From contig NZ_JACIBK010000001.1 in the NCBI RefSeq assembly GCF_014195325.1, positions 310,001-374,000 on the forward strand: a stretch of DNA of 64,000 nucleotides, in the 5' to 3' direction. This document shows positions 1 through 8,277 of this stretch, one piece after another. The notes beneath the pieces are model-generated. The model did no database searches, had not been told where the DNA came from, and saw nothing but the letters and a program-made list of their open reading frames with translations. The DNA comes from Rhizobium sp. BK650 (lineage in GTDB: Bacteria; Pseudomonadota; Alphaproteobacteria; Rhizobiales; Rhizobiaceae). The position numbers and the translations under genes are program-made. The stretch's first letter is position 1. Each line of letters opens with the position of its first letter.

Positions 1-310
1 TCATGTCGCGGTTTTCTTCCACCTTCTGGCGACCGGCTTCGGTGATCTTGTAGAGCTTCTTTGCCCCGTCGTTTTCCACTTCCGCCAGTCCGGTTTCTTC
101 CAGATAGGTCAGTGCCGGATAGATGACGCCCGGACTCGGGACGTAAAAGCCGCCGGAGCGCTCCTCCAGCGTCTTGATCAGTTCATAACCGTGGCTGGGA
201 CGCTCCTCCAACAGTGCCAGCAGGATCGTCTGCAACTCGCCGGCTGAAAACCTGCGGCCCATTCCCATGCGCATCGCTTCGCCGACGAAGCCACCTCGAA
301 AACCTCTCAT
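1..310 (-). CDS. PadR-family transcriptional regulator (3' end cut by window edge)
   Basis: 103 codons are visible from an ATG at 310 down to position 2 without a stop, so the gene runs off the left edge. The translation holds the winged-helix core of PadR proteins: a helix with LQTILLALLEERPSHGYEL (about residues 23-41), then GVIYPALTYLEE (recognition helix, 59-70) and the wing with KKLYKITEAG (about 81-90). PadR proteins are small-molecule or metal-responsive repressors that usually control a divergent exporter or their own gene. Here an MFS transporter starts about 130 bp away in the opposite direction, the classic arrangement. The Gly/Arg-rich N-terminus (MRGFRGGF) resembles the metal-responsive YqjI-like branch, but the ligand cannot be read from this fragment. 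Confidence 0.85.
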   Translation of the reverse strand, partial: MRGFRGGFVGEAMRMGMGRRFSAGELQTILLALLEERPSHGYELIKTLEERSGGFYVPSPGVIYPALTYLEETGLAEVENDGAKKLYKITEAGRQKVEENRDM

Positions 311-330
311 GACGAACTCCTTTGTTTCCG

Positions 331-374
331 ATGTATCGTTCACTATGTCGTAAAATATATATCGTAAGATATGT
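331..374. promoter_or_regulatory. Candidate PadR operator between padR-like gene and MFS gene
   Basis: The divergent region is AT-rich and holds the inverted repeat ATATC-GTAA-GATAT at 359-372. Related half-sites are spaced along it: TATCGTT (334-340) and TATGTCGTAA (344-353). PadR operators are typically AT-rich inverted repeats in the promoter of their own gene. That this one is bound by the neighbouring PadR protein is inference from position. Confidence 0.45.
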
Positions 375-438
375 CATTCAAGAGGCGCTGCGAAAAATCT
401 GTTCGTGAAATTGAAGAACCCATCAGAATTAGTCACTT

Positions 439-1653
439 GTGGCGGCCATGCTGCAGCGCGATAAACGCGCCATGCTGGCTCCCAATGACGACCGCCCGGT
501 CAATCTCATCACCACAGCGCTCGCAGGTTCCGTCGCCATGGCGGCGGCGATGGGTTTTGGGCGCTTTTCCTTCACGCCGATCCTGCCCGGTATGATGGTC
601 GGCGTGCCGCTTTCAGCTGCCGACGCCGGTTTCATCGCTTCTGCCAATTTCGTCGGCTATCTCGTTGGCGCGGTTCTCGGCGCTTACGGCTGGGCGGCGG
701 GGCGCGAGCGGCTGGTGGCGCTGCTTTCCCTGCTTGCGACGGCAGTTTTGCTGGCCGCTATGGCAGCAACGAACTCGGTGATGCTTTTTGCCGTTATCCG
801 CTTTCTGGCGGGTGTCGCGAGCGCCTTCACGCTGGTCTTCGCGTCTGCAATCGTGCTGAGCCATGGGGCGGCTGCCGGCAACGACCACGTTCAGGCAGCG
901 CATTTCGGCGGGCCAGGGGCGGGGATCGCGATTTCCTCGGTCATGGTGTTCGCGCTCGGTCATGTCTTTAACGACGCAGCCGGCGGCTGGCGTGCGAACT
1001 GGATCGGCGGCGCTCTCTTCTGTCTCGTCAGCCTTGTCATCGTCTGGGCGTTGCTGCCGAAGGCGCCGGTCCGCAACGGCCAGGCGAAGGAGCCGCCTCT
1101 GGTCTGGAACCCGCCGATGGTGCTGCTGACGCTGTCCTATGGCTTTTTCGGCTTCGGCTATGTCATCACCGCAACCTTCCTGGTTGCCATTGCGCGCATG
1201 GGCGCGTCGGGGCCGATTGTCGAGTTCCTCTGCTGGTTCATCGCCGGCCTGACAGCCACGGTCGCACTGTTCATCTGGAGACCCTTCGTGCGCTCGCTCG
1301 GGATCGGCGGCGTCTACGTGGCGGCGCTCATCATCGAGGCAATCGGCGTGCTTGCAACGGTGGAACTGCCGCATTCGGTGGCGCCATTGATCGGCGGCGC
1401 ACTGTTCGGCGCCACCTTCCTTGCCATCACCGCCTATGGGTTGCAGATCGGCCGCCGGCTTTCACCGGAAAGCCCGCGCCGTATTCTGGCGCTGATGACG
1501 GCCGCCTTCGGCGTCGGCCAGATCATCGGGCCTGTCGTTGCCGGGCGGATCGCGCAGGCCACTGGAAATTTCGTGCTCCCGACCATTATCGCCGCAATCG
1601 TGCTGGTTTTCTGCGCCGCTCTGGTTATGCCTGTGATGAAGAAAATCCCTTAA
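439..1653 (+). CDS. MFS transporter, YbfB/YjiJ family
   Basis: Predicted inner-membrane transporter of 404 residues with about 12 hydrophobic helices. Near the N-terminus GFGRFSFTPILPGMM matches the signature of the YbfB/YjiJ branch of the major facilitator superfamily (G-R-F-x-Y/F-TP-LLP). The substrate is unknown for most members. The longest frame opens with GTG at 439; ATG codons at 448 and 472 are credible alternatives because no strong Shine-Dalgarno sequence marks any of them. The gene is divergent from a PadR repressor, suggesting repressor-controlled efflux, but this is inferred from layout. A short hairpin follows the stop. Confidence 0.85.
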   Translation: MAAMLQRDKRAMLAPNDDRPVNLITTALAGSVAMAAAMGFGRFSFTPILPGMMVGVPLSAADAGFIASANFVGYLVGAVLGAYGWAAGRERLVALLSLLATAVLLAAMAATNSVMLFAVIRFLAGVASAFTLVFASAIVLSHGAAAGNDHVQAAHFGGPGAGIAISSVMVFALGHVFNDAAGGWRANWIGGALFCLVSLVIVWALLPKAPVRNGQAKEPPLVWNPPMVLLTLSYGFFGFGYVITATFLVAIARMGASGPIVEFLCWFIAGLTATVALFIWRPFVRSLGIGGVYVAALIIEAIGVLATVELPHSVAPLIGGALFGATFLAITAYGLQIGRRLSPESPRRILALMTAAFGVGQIIGPVVAGRIAQATGNFVLPTIIAAIVLVFCAALVMPVMKKIP

Positions 1654-1671
1654 GTGGTTACAAGTGCGTAA

Positions 1672-1698
1672 CAATGGGTTGAGCCCATTGCTGCTTTC
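1672..1698 (+). terminator. Hairpin after MFS gene
   Basis: CAATGGG (1672-1678) and CCCATTG (1684-1690) pair around a 5-nt loop, followed by CTGCTTTCTT. It lies 19 bp after the MFS stop. A short, moderately stable terminator candidate. Confidence 0.4.
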
Positions 1699-1776
1699 TT
1701 CGAACTGCCTTAATTTCCGGGCAATCAGTGGTTCGCCACTCGTTCGAGGCTCCAGTTCAGGAAAGCAAAGCTCCCC

Positions 1777-3042
1777 GTGTTTCATTCCTTCTTTCCCCAG
1801 CCAAAGGTGTTCTTTACTTCCCTCGTAGTCTGGACGCTGATCGCGATTTTTGGCTGGTATTTCTTCGCCGCTGGTCTTGGTGCGTCGCTTGGATTTGTGC
1901 CAGTTCCCGAAGAGCAACAGCCGATCGATCTCTCGTTCTTCCTGTTGCCGGAAAATCTTTGGTTTTACGGTTATTTCGCTGTTGCAGCTTTCATTTTCTG
2001 CGGCTTTTGGCATGTAAAGGCGCTGCATCATCCATGGAAGTTGTGGTCCGTCTGGGGATCGGCGCTCATTATCTTCGTGACCTATTTTGGCGTGCAAATC
2101 ACGGTCGTCATCAACAACTGGCGCCGGCCTTTTGGGGATTTGCTGCAAAATGCGCTGACGAAGAAACCCGGTATCACTGTCGAGAACTTCTACGATCTAT
2201 TTCTCGTTTTTGCACAGATCGCTTTTCTCGCCATGTTCGTATCGATCATGACAGATTTCTTCACCAGCCATTACATTTTCCGCTGGCGGACGGCAATGAA
2301 CGACTTTTATATGGCGAATTGGGAAAAGCTTCGGCACATCGAAGGTGCTTCGCAGCGTGTGCAGGAGGACACGATGCGCTTTTCCAGCACCCTCGAAGGT
2401 CTCGGTATTAACTTGATCAATTCGGTGATGACACTGGTCGTCTTTTTGCCGATCATGCTTGCCCTTTCGCATTATGTGACGACACTGCCGATACTGGGCG
2501 AAGTACCGAACTCTCTCTTTTGGCTTGCTATCTTCTGGTCGGCCTTCGGTACTGTCCTGCTGGCTGTCGCGGGTATCAAGCTGCCTGGCCTGAACTTCAA
2601 AAACCAGCGTGTGGAGGCCGCCTACCGCAAGGAGTTGGTCTACGGCGAGGATCACCCTGACAGAGCGCAGCCGCCAACGGTCCAGGAACTGTTCTCGAGG
2701 GTGCGGAAAAACTATTTCACGCTATATTTTCACTATATGTATTTTAATGTTGCCCGCTCGTTCTATTTACAGGCTGACAATCTTTTCGTGTATTTCTTTA
2801 TGGCGCCGACCATCGTTGCCGGTGCTATCACATACGGTATCTTCCAACAGATCGCGACCGCTTTCGGCCAAGTCAGCAATTCGTTCCAATATCTCGTCAA
2901 TTCATGGTCTACAATCATCGAACTGCTCTCCATCCATAAGCGTCTTAAGGCCTTCGAAGCGGCGATCGATGATGAGCCGTTGCCTGACATCGACCAGCGC
3001 TATCTGGAGCGAGAGGCCAGCGTCGTTCGCGCCGATGGCTGA
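1777..3042 (+). CDS. bacA: SbmA/BacA-family peptide antibiotic transporter
   Basis: Inner-membrane protein of 421 residues, the usual length of rhizobial BacA, with about seven to eight hydrophobic helices and no ATPase domain. The start MFHSFFPQPKVFF closely resembles the N-terminus of known rhizobial BacA proteins, which supports the GTG start at 1777. Diagnostic stretches include NNWRRPFGDLLQ, DFFTSHYIFRWRTAMNDFY (about 168-186), VARSFYLQADNLFVYFF and the C-terminal helix SNSFQYLVNSWSTIIEL. The family imports proline-rich and plant nodule-specific cysteine-rich peptides by proton-driven transport. In Sinorhizobium it protects bacteroids from host peptides and is linked to very-long-chain fatty acids on lipid A. 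The gene stands alone, closed by a strong hairpin. Confidence 0.95.
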   Translation: MFHSFFPQPKVFFTSLVVWTLIAIFGWYFFAAGLGASLGFVPVPEEQQPIDLSFFLLPENLWFYGYFAVAAFIFCGFWHVKALHHPWKLWSVWGSALIIFVTYFGVQITVVINNWRRPFGDLLQNALTKKPGITVENFYDLFLVFAQIAFLAMFVSIMTDFFTSHYIFRWRTAMNDFYMANWEKLRHIEGASQRVQEDTMRFSSTLEGLGINLINSVMTLVVFLPIMLALSHYVTTLPILGEVPNSLFWLAIFWSAFGTVLLAVAGIKLPGLNFKNQRVEAAYRKELVYGEDHPDRAQPPTVQELFSRVRKNYFTLYFHYMYFNVARSFYLQADNLFVYFFMAPTIVAGAITYGIFQQIATAFGQVSNSFQYLVNSWSTIIELLSIHKRLKAFEAAIDDEPLPDIDQRYLEREASVVRADG

Positions 3043-3046
3043 CATC

Positions 3047-3082
3047 AACAAGAAGGCCACCCCAAGCGGTGGCCTTCTTGTT
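3047..3082. terminator. Strong hairpin between convergent bacA and PAS gene
   Basis: A 15-bp perfect stem (3047-3061 with 3068-3082, arm AACAAGAAGGCCACC) encloses a 6-nt loop, 4 bp after the bacA stop and 16 bp before the end of the converging PAS gene. It can form in transcripts from both sides. The following GGATTTTG is only mildly U-rich. Confidence 0.75.
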
Positions 3083-3098
3083 GGATTTTGTCTGGGGC

Positions 3099-3653
3099 TC
3101 AGTTGGGGCGGCTGCACCCCGTATTCTTCCAGTTCATATCCATCAGCGCTTCCAGAATATGATCCGCGACAGCAGTGTTGCCCTCGCTGAGGGCAATGTC
3201 GTAGGCGGCGAGGCAATGGTCGAGCAGCGGCGTGGCCGTCGGCGCCTCCTCGGGGAGAGGAAGAATGATGCCTGCGTAAAGAGAGGGAATGCCGTTCTTG
3301 TCGCGGAAGCAGCGCCCGAAGGCCATGACCTGATGAAAGGCGCCGTTGGCGCGGCGTGCGCGATAGCTCTGATGCTCCGGCTCCTGTGTCAGGATCGTAT
3401 GATGGATGATCTTGGCCGCGGCCGGCTGATCCTCCGGATGGATCCGGGAAATATAGGCTTCGACCGGCAGGCCGCTTGCGGTCTCCGTAGCATCGAGCCC
3501 AAACATTTCGGCGACCGCTCCGTCGCTGTAAAGAAGATTGGCAACGATATCCCAGGTGAAAAAGCCGGTTTCACAAACAGGGTATTCGTCCTTGTCAGTC
3601 AGGCAGTCCAGGTCCGCAATAGTCGTCACGACATCATCCAAGCTTGCATGCAT
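3099..3653 (-). CDS. PAS-domain protein without visible output domain
   Basis: A soluble protein of 184 residues when read from the ATG at 3653. A longer frame opens with TTG at 3692 but has no ribosome site. The centre carries a PAS/PAC fold: GFFTWDIVANLLYSD, then AYISRIHPEDQPA (the I-H-P-D signature between PAS and PAC), then SYRARRANGAFHQVMAFGRCFRDKNG. No kinase, GGDEF, HTH or other output module follows. The C-terminal 45 residues are alpha-helical (LDHCLAAYDIALSEGN) and not recognised. It may act as a sensing subunit in trans. A second PAS-only protein of similar design lies at 34869-35330. Function unknown. Confidence 0.7.
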   Translation of the reverse strand: MHASLDDVVTTIADLDCLTDKDEYPVCETGFFTWDIVANLLYSDGAVAEMFGLDATETASGLPVEAYISRIHPEDQPAAAKIIHHTILTQEPEHQSYRARRANGAFHQVMAFGRCFRDKNGIPSLYAGIILPLPEEAPTATPLLDHCLAAYDIALSEGNTAVADHILEALMDMNWKNTGCSRPN

Positions 3654-3742
3654 TGATGATGCAACGCTTATCAAAGCGCAGTTCGCAGGCAATCAATCGG
3701 TGAGGCCGTTTTTGACATCCACCTTTTTAGCAGGCAGGTGCC

Positions 3743-4753
3743 TTACAATCCGGAGGTCTGCTGCAGCTGGCCGCGTGCCTCGATCATGGGGATCGCTTCG
3801 GAATAGCTGACGCAGGCGACATCGGCCCTGTGGCAGACGTCGCTCACCAGCCTGTCGAGCGCGCGCCAATAGGCGCCACCGTTCATTTCCACGAAGTGAA
3901 AGCCGAGCTGCAGGGGAATACGGCTGCCGGCATATTGTTTGTCGAACGCTTCCTTGAAGGCAGCGTAAGCGCGCTCTTCGAAAGCGTCGCTGTCGGCGGC
4001 ATCTTCTTCGCCCTTGGAGTGGCGAACAAAGAGATTGTAGTCCATGCCGATAACAGGCTTTTCGCCCGGGCCTTCGGGGATGAGCGGCAGGCCGAAGCGG
4101 AGGACGCCATTTTCCTCAACGGGCATGGCCGGCCCCTTGGTGACGAGGCTTGCGTCATAGGTGAAGCCGGCCTTCTTCTCGGCTGCGATCATGCCCGCAC
4201 CGCCGCCGGTCGAAAGGTAAGGTGCGCGAAAACCCCTGATGTCGTAGTCGACGAGATCCTGCCAGCCGGCAGGCTCTTCGAGGCCGACACTCTTCCAGGC
4301 GCTCTTCAGCGTCGTCTTGAAGGTCGCGTATTCGGCCGACCAGTCCGCCTCGCTCCATTGCCGGCCGTCGAAATGGCCGCAGGCATGGCTGGAAATGTCG
4401 TGGCCCTCGAGATGGGCATGCCAGATATTGCCGAGGCGTTCGCGGATTTCGTCGTCGCTCTGTGCGAATCCGACATTGGACCTTCCGCGTTTCTGATGCG
4501 GGGCCTGGTAGGCTGCTTTAGCATCCCTATTCATCAGGAAAGTGCAGGAGAGGAAGTAGGTGAAATGCGCGCCATTCTTTGCCGCCATTTCGCGGCTCTT
4601 CTGCCAGAGGGCATTATCGTGTGCGCCATCGAAAGAGATGATGACGAGCTGTTTCGGCTTGTCGACGGCACCTGCCACGGCGGGAAAAATCAGCGAGAGG
4701 GCAAGGGAGACGAAAGAAACAGAACGAAACATGGGCACCGCGACAATTTGCAT
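3743..4753 (-). CDS. Exported polysaccharide deacetylase family protein
   Basis: 336 residues from the ATG at 4753, which follows an AGGA at a suitable distance; another ATG at 4732 starts right at the signal peptide MFRSVSFVSLALSLIFPAVAGA. The NodB-homology (CE4) landmarks are present: ISFDGAHDN (metal-binding Asp motif), then ISSHACGHFDG (His-rich motif) and RGFRAPYL (motif 3). The first motif departs from the usual T-F-D-D-G. The protein is therefore expected in the periplasm acting on an N- or O-acetylated glycan, but the substrate cannot be named. It is divergent from the nnrU-like gene about 100 bp away. Confidence 0.75.
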   Translation of the reverse strand: MQIVAVPMFRSVSFVSLALSLIFPAVAGAVDKPKQLVIISFDGAHDNALWQKSREMAAKNGAHFTYFLSCTFLMNRDAKAAYQAPHQKRGRSNVGFAQSDDEIRERLGNIWHAHLEGHDISSHACGHFDGRQWSEADWSAEYATFKTTLKSAWKSVGLEEPAGWQDLVDYDIRGFRAPYLSTGGGAGMIAAEKKAGFTYDASLVTKGPAMPVEENGVLRFGLPLIPEGPGEKPVIGMDYNLFVRHSKGEEDAADSDAFEERAYAAFKEAFDKQYAGSRIPLQLGFHFVEMNGGAYWRALDRLVSDVCHRADVACVSYSEAIPMIEARGQLQQTSGL

Positions 4754-4853
4754 TGCGGTTTTCCTGTTACAGAAATGCGGCGAAGCTGCGGTCTTACTGG
4801 CATTTTTTCCCGCCAGCCGGTAAGCCATGGCAAACGGCAAGGAAGGGACCGCA

Positions 4854-5447
4854 ATGACATTGCTTATCATCGGCATCGTACTTTTCCTCGGAGTGCATCT
4901 CGTACGGGTCGTGGCTCCGGACTTCCGCCGCTCGATGATCGCAAGCCTCGGCGAGACGGGCTGGCGAGCCGGCTATTCGATCGCGAGTATCGGGACGCTC
5001 GTCCTGTTGATTTACGGTTTCGGGCAGGCACGGCAGGTGACCGGCATGCTCTATTATCCGCCGGTGTGGATGGCGCATATCACAGTTGCGCTGATGCTGA
5101 TCGCGATGATCTGTCTCGTCGCTTCGCTGCTGCCGGCCGGGCATATCGCCACAAAGACCAAACATCCGATGGTGCTGTCGGTAAAAATCTGGGCGCTGGC
5201 GCATCTGCTCGCCAATGGCGAGACGTCATCGGTCTTGCTGTTTGCGGCCTTTCTTGCCTGGGGTGTCATCATGCGCATTTCGCTCAAGCGGCGTGAGCGG
5301 CGCGGTGAAATCACGCTTCGGAGCTTCGTTTCGGCCAAGTATGACCTCTACGCCGTCATCATCGGCGCGGTTGTCTGGGCGCTGATCATCTGGCGTGTCC
5401 ACGAATGGCTGATCGGCGTTGCGCCGCTGCCGATGCTCGCTTCGTGA
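4854..5447 (+). CDS. NnrU-family integral membrane protein
   Basis: 197 residues with five to six hydrophobic helices. The start at 4854 is preceded by GGAAGGGACCGCA, a good Shine-Dalgarno; an upstream in-frame ATG at 4827 lacks one. The N-terminus (GIVLFLGVHLVRVVAPDFRR), then RAGYSIASIGTLVLLIYGFG and KTKHPMVLSVKIWALAHLLANGE match the NnrU family. This family was first seen near nitrite/nitric-oxide reductase genes in Rhodobacter, and related membrane proteins include plant carotenoid isomerases (Z-ISO). There are no denitrification genes in this window, so a role in NO metabolism is not supported by context. Confidence 0.8.
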   Translation: MTLLIIGIVLFLGVHLVRVVAPDFRRSMIASLGETGWRAGYSIASIGTLVLLIYGFGQARQVTGMLYYPPVWMAHITVALMLIAMICLVASLLPAGHIATKTKHPMVLSVKIWALAHLLANGETSSVLLFAAFLAWGVIMRISLKRRERRGEITLRSFVSAKYDLYAVIIGAVVWALIIWRVHEWLIGVAPLPMLAS

Positions 5448-5549
5448 CGATTCTGCGATATCCCCCTTACAACCGCCGCAAAATGGGGTAGAAGGCCCCA
5501 CAATGTGCGCTTTGCACTGTGTATGGGTAATTCCCGGCCGGAGACGAGA

Positions 5550-6233
5550 ATGGCATTCAACGACGACAGCTTCATTCGTGAAGTCAATGAGGAACTGCGT
5601 TCCGACCAGATGAAGGGCGCATGGCGCCGGTTCGGCCGCTATATCATTGCCGTTGCTATTCTCATCGTGCTCGGGACCATCGGCAAGGTCGCTTATGAAC
5701 GCTGGGACAACAGCGCGTCTTCCGGCGCCGGCGACCAGTTTCTGGCGGCAATGAAGCTTGCCGACGAGAACAAGACTGACGAGGCGCTGGCCGCGCTCGA
5801 CAAGCTGGAGAAGGAAGGCCACGGCGCCTATCCGGTTCTGGCGCGCATGCGTGCCGCGACTGTCCTGTCGCAGAAGGGTGATAATGCTGGCGCGATCGCT
5901 TCCTTCCAGGCCATAGCCAAGGACAAGTCCGTTCCGGCTGCCGTGCAGGATGCCGCCAAGATGCGCGCTGGCTGGCTGCTGATCGAGAATGGCACCTATG
6001 AACAGGTTTCCGCCGCCGTCGAGGAAATGGCCGTGCCGGGCAACGCCTTCCGCCATTCTTCGCGCGAGGCTCTCGGTCTTGCCGCCTATAAGGCCGGCAA
6101 TATGACCCAGGCGCGCCAGTGGTTCCAGGCGATTGTCGATGATGTCGACAGCCCCCGCAATGTTGCCAATCGTGCCCATATGATGCTTGATCTCATCACC
6201 GCATCCGGCAAGGCGCCCGCCGCGCAGGGCTGA
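5550..6233 (+). CDS. YfgM-like membrane-anchored TPR protein
   Basis: 227 residues. The start at 5550 follows GGAGACGAGA. A cytoplasmic N-terminal segment (DDSFIREVNEELRSDQMKGAWRRFGRY) precedes a single transmembrane helix (IIAVAILIVLGTIGKVAY, about residues 32-49), then a tetratricopeptide-like helical domain in the periplasm. This is the layout of YfgM, a SecYEG-associated periplasmic chaperone partner in enterobacteria. It lies 15 bp before der, the same order as in E. coli except that bamB, normally between the two, is absent. Function by homology is in envelope protein export; confidence is moderate because TPR domains diverge. Confidence 0.75.
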   Translation: MAFNDDSFIREVNEELRSDQMKGAWRRFGRYIIAVAILIVLGTIGKVAYERWDNSASSGAGDQFLAAMKLADENKTDEALAALDKLEKEGHGAYPVLARMRAATVLSQKGDNAGAIASFQAIAKDKSVPAAVQDAAKMRAGWLLIENGTYEQVSAAVEEMAVPGNAFRHSSREALGLAAYKAGNMTQARQWFQAIVDDVDSPRNVANRAHMMLDLITASGKAPAAQG

Positions 6234-6248
6234 GCTTAAGGGAAAAGA

Positions 6249-7673
6249 ATGAGCTTTACGGTCGCCATCGTCGGTCGCCCGAATGTTGGCAAATCGACGC
6301 TTTTCAACCGGCTTGTTGGGAAGAAGCTTGCGCTTGTCGATGACACGCCGGGCGTAACCCGCGACCGCCGCCCAGGTGAGGCGCGGCTCGTCGACCTGCG
6401 CTTCACGATCATCGATACGGCTGGGCTGGAAGAGGCAACCGACGAAAGTCTGCAAGGCCGCATGCGCCAGCAGACGGAAGCGGCGATCGACGAGGCCGAC
6501 CTGTCGCTCTTCATTGTCGATGCCAAGACAGGTCTGACGCCTGTTGATACCGCCCTCGGCGAGATGCTGCGCCGTCGTGGGAAGCCTGTTGTGCTCGTTG
6601 CCAACAAGTCCGAGGCGCGTGGGTCCGACAGCGGTTTCTATGATGCCTTCTCGCTCGGGCTAGGCGAACCGGTGCCGATTTCGGCCGAACACGGGCAGGG
6701 CATGCTCGATCTGCGCGATGCCATCGTTGCTGCAGTCGGTGAGGATATTGCCTTTCCGTCGAAGGAAGATATCGCGGTTACCGATGTCGACCTGCCGCAG
6801 TCATCAGGCGAAGAAGACGAGGAAGACGAAGAGCTCGCCTATGACGACAGCAAGCCGCTGCGTGTCGCGATCGTCGGCCGCCCGAATGCCGGCAAGTCGA
6901 CGCTCATCAACCGCTTCCTTGGCGAGGACCGGCTGCTGACCGGACCGGAAGCCGGTATCACCCGCGATTCCATCTCCGTGGAGTGGGAATGGCGCGGCCG
7001 CACGATCAAGATGTTCGATACGGCCGGCATGCGCCGCAAGGCCAAGGTGATCGAGAAGCTGGAAAAGCTCTCCGTCGCCGACGCGCTGCGTGCCATTCGC
7101 TTTGCCGAAACCGTCGTTATCGTTTTCGACGCGACGATCCCCTTTGAAAAGCAGGATCTGCATATCGTCGACCTCGTGCTGCGCGAAGGTCGCGCGGCCG
7201 TACTCGCTTTCAACAAGTGGGACATGATCGAGGATCGTCAGGCCGTGCTCGCCGACCTGCGCGAAAAGACCGATCGGCTGCTGCCGCAGGCGCGCGGCAT
7301 CCGCGCCGTGCCCATTTCCGGCCAGACCGGCTGGGGTCTCGACAAGCTCATGCAGTCGATCATCGACACCGACCGGGTCTGGAACAAGCGCATCTCGACT
7401 GCCAAGCTCAATCGCTGGCTGGAGCAACAGCAGGTACAGCATCCGCCACCGGCCGTTTCCGGCCGCCGCATCAAGCTCAAATATATGACGCAGGTAAAGG
7501 CTCGGCCGCCGGCTTTCATGATTTCCTGCACCCGCGCCGATGCCTTGCCGGAATCCTACACCCGCTATCTGATCAACGGGTTGCGTGCGGATTTCGATAT
7601 GCCGAGCGTGCCGATCCGGATTCACTACCGGTCGCCGGACAATCCGTTTGAAGGCAAGAAGAGGCGGACTTAG
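6249..7673 (+). CDS. der: Ribosome-associated GTPase Der (EngA)
   Basis: 474 residues with two tandem GTPase domains, a hallmark of Der. G1/G3/G4 of domain 1: [24 protein letters not shown]. Domain 2 (from about residue 203): [28 protein letters not shown]-like C-terminal domain ends in [12 protein letters not shown]. An acidic linker ([16 protein letters not shown]) joins the two domains. Der is essential for assembly of the 50S subunit. The gene follows the YfgM-like gene in what looks like one transcription unit and overlaps the stop of the converging marR-type gene by 4 bp. Confidence 0.97.
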   Translation: MSFTVAIVGRPNVGKSTLFNRLVGKKLALVDDTPGVTRDRRPGEARLVDLRFTIIDTAGLEEATDESLQGRMRQQTEAAIDEADLSLFIVDAKTGLTPVDTALGEMLRRRGKPVVLVANKSEARGSDSGFYDAFSLGLGEPVPISAEHGQGMLDLRDAIVAAVGEDIAFPSKEDIAVTDVDLPQSSGEEDEEDEELAYDDSKPLRVAIVGRPNAGKSTLINRFLGEDRLLTGPEAGITRDSISVEWEWRGRTIKMFDTAGMRRKAKVIEKLEKLSVADALRAIRFAETVVIVFDATIPFEKQDLHIVDLVLREGRAAVLAFNKWDMIEDRQAVLADLREKTDRLLPQARGIRAVPISGQTGWGLDKLMQSIIDTDRVWNKRISTAKLNRWLEQQQVQHPPPAVSGRRIKLKYMTQVKARPPAFMISCTRADALPESYTRYLINGLRADFDMPSVPIRIHYRSPDNPFEGKKRRT

Positions 7674-8113
7674 TCCGCTGCCATGCTCTTGTTAAGAGCT
7701 TCGCGCAGAGCAATAATCTCTGCCTGCAGCCGTGCAAGCTCATCTCTACTGCGGCCGCTAGCGTCGATGATGCAGCCCGGCACGGCCTCGGCCTTTTCTT
7801 TCAGTTGCTTGCCTTCCTCCGTCAGGCGCAGCACGACGACGCGCTCGTCCTGTCTGCTGCGTTCGCGGCGGATGTAGGCCGCAGCTTCCAAACGTTTCAG
7901 GAGCGGGGTCAGCGTGCTCGATTCCAGGAAGAGCTTTTCGCCGAGGCCACCGACAGTCTGACCGTCTTCTTCCCAAAGGGAGACCATCGCCAGATATTGC
8001 GGGTAGGTGAGACTGAGTTCGTCGAGCAGCGGCTTATAGACGCGATTGAAGGCGTGGCTTGCAGTATAGACTGCAAAGCAGATGAACGTGTTCAGTTTCA
8101 GCTGGTCAGACAT
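7670..8113 (-). CDS. ohrR: MarR-family regulator of the OhrR type
   Basis: 147 residues with the MarR winged helix ([41 protein letters not shown]). The N-terminal stretch [31 protein letters not shown] matches OhrR proteins, including the reactive cysteine (Cys12) that is oxidised by organic peroxides and releases DNA. OhrR usually controls ohr, a peroxidase. No ohr lies here: the divergent gene is an exported alpha/beta hydrolase. The symbol therefore rests on sequence type rather than on context. Its end overlaps der by 4 bp. Confidence 0.75.
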   Translation of the reverse strand: MSDQLKLNTFICFAVYTASHAFNRVYKPLLDELSLTYPQYLAMVSLWEEDGQTVGGLGEKLFLESSTLTPLLKRLEAAAYIRRERSRQDERVVVLRLTEEGKQLKEKAEAVPGCIIDASGRSRDELARLQAEIIALREALNKSMAAD

Positions 8114-8200
8114 GGCTCAATCTCCAAAACCACTGGATATTATGTCGTGCAATAAATAATCGTATGCGCTTTTATGCATAGCACCTATGCGGCAATTTAA

Positions 8201-8227
8201 ATCGTGCGATAACAAATCGTGTGCGAT
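8201..8227. promoter_or_regulatory. Candidate OhrR operators in divergent promoter
   Basis: Two closely spaced inverted repeats, ATCG-TG-CGAT at 8201-8210 and ATCG-TGTG-CGAT at 8216-8227, form part of a tandem arrangement (AAATCGTGCGATAAC, AAATCGTGTGCGATAC). A related ATCG...GCG element lies at about 8159-8168. They sit 50-75 bp before the hydrolase ATG, where a MarR dimer would block RNA polymerase. Binding is inferred from symmetry and position. Confidence 0.45.
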
Positions 8228-8277
8228 ACAACGAGCGTGTTCAGGACGAACGCAACGAACCCCGAGAGGATACGACA

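Noticed and set aside
613..1374. Long minus-strand open frame across the MFS gene
   Set aside because: It lies wholly inside the MFS coding sequence, is rich in Arg/His/Gln typical of antisense frames in GC-rich DNA, and has no family resemblance.
3830..5296. Plus-strand open frame of 488 codons spanning the deacetylase and nnrU genes
   Set aside because: Its product has no recognisable domain, while both covered genes have clear family motifs, signal peptides and ribosome sites.
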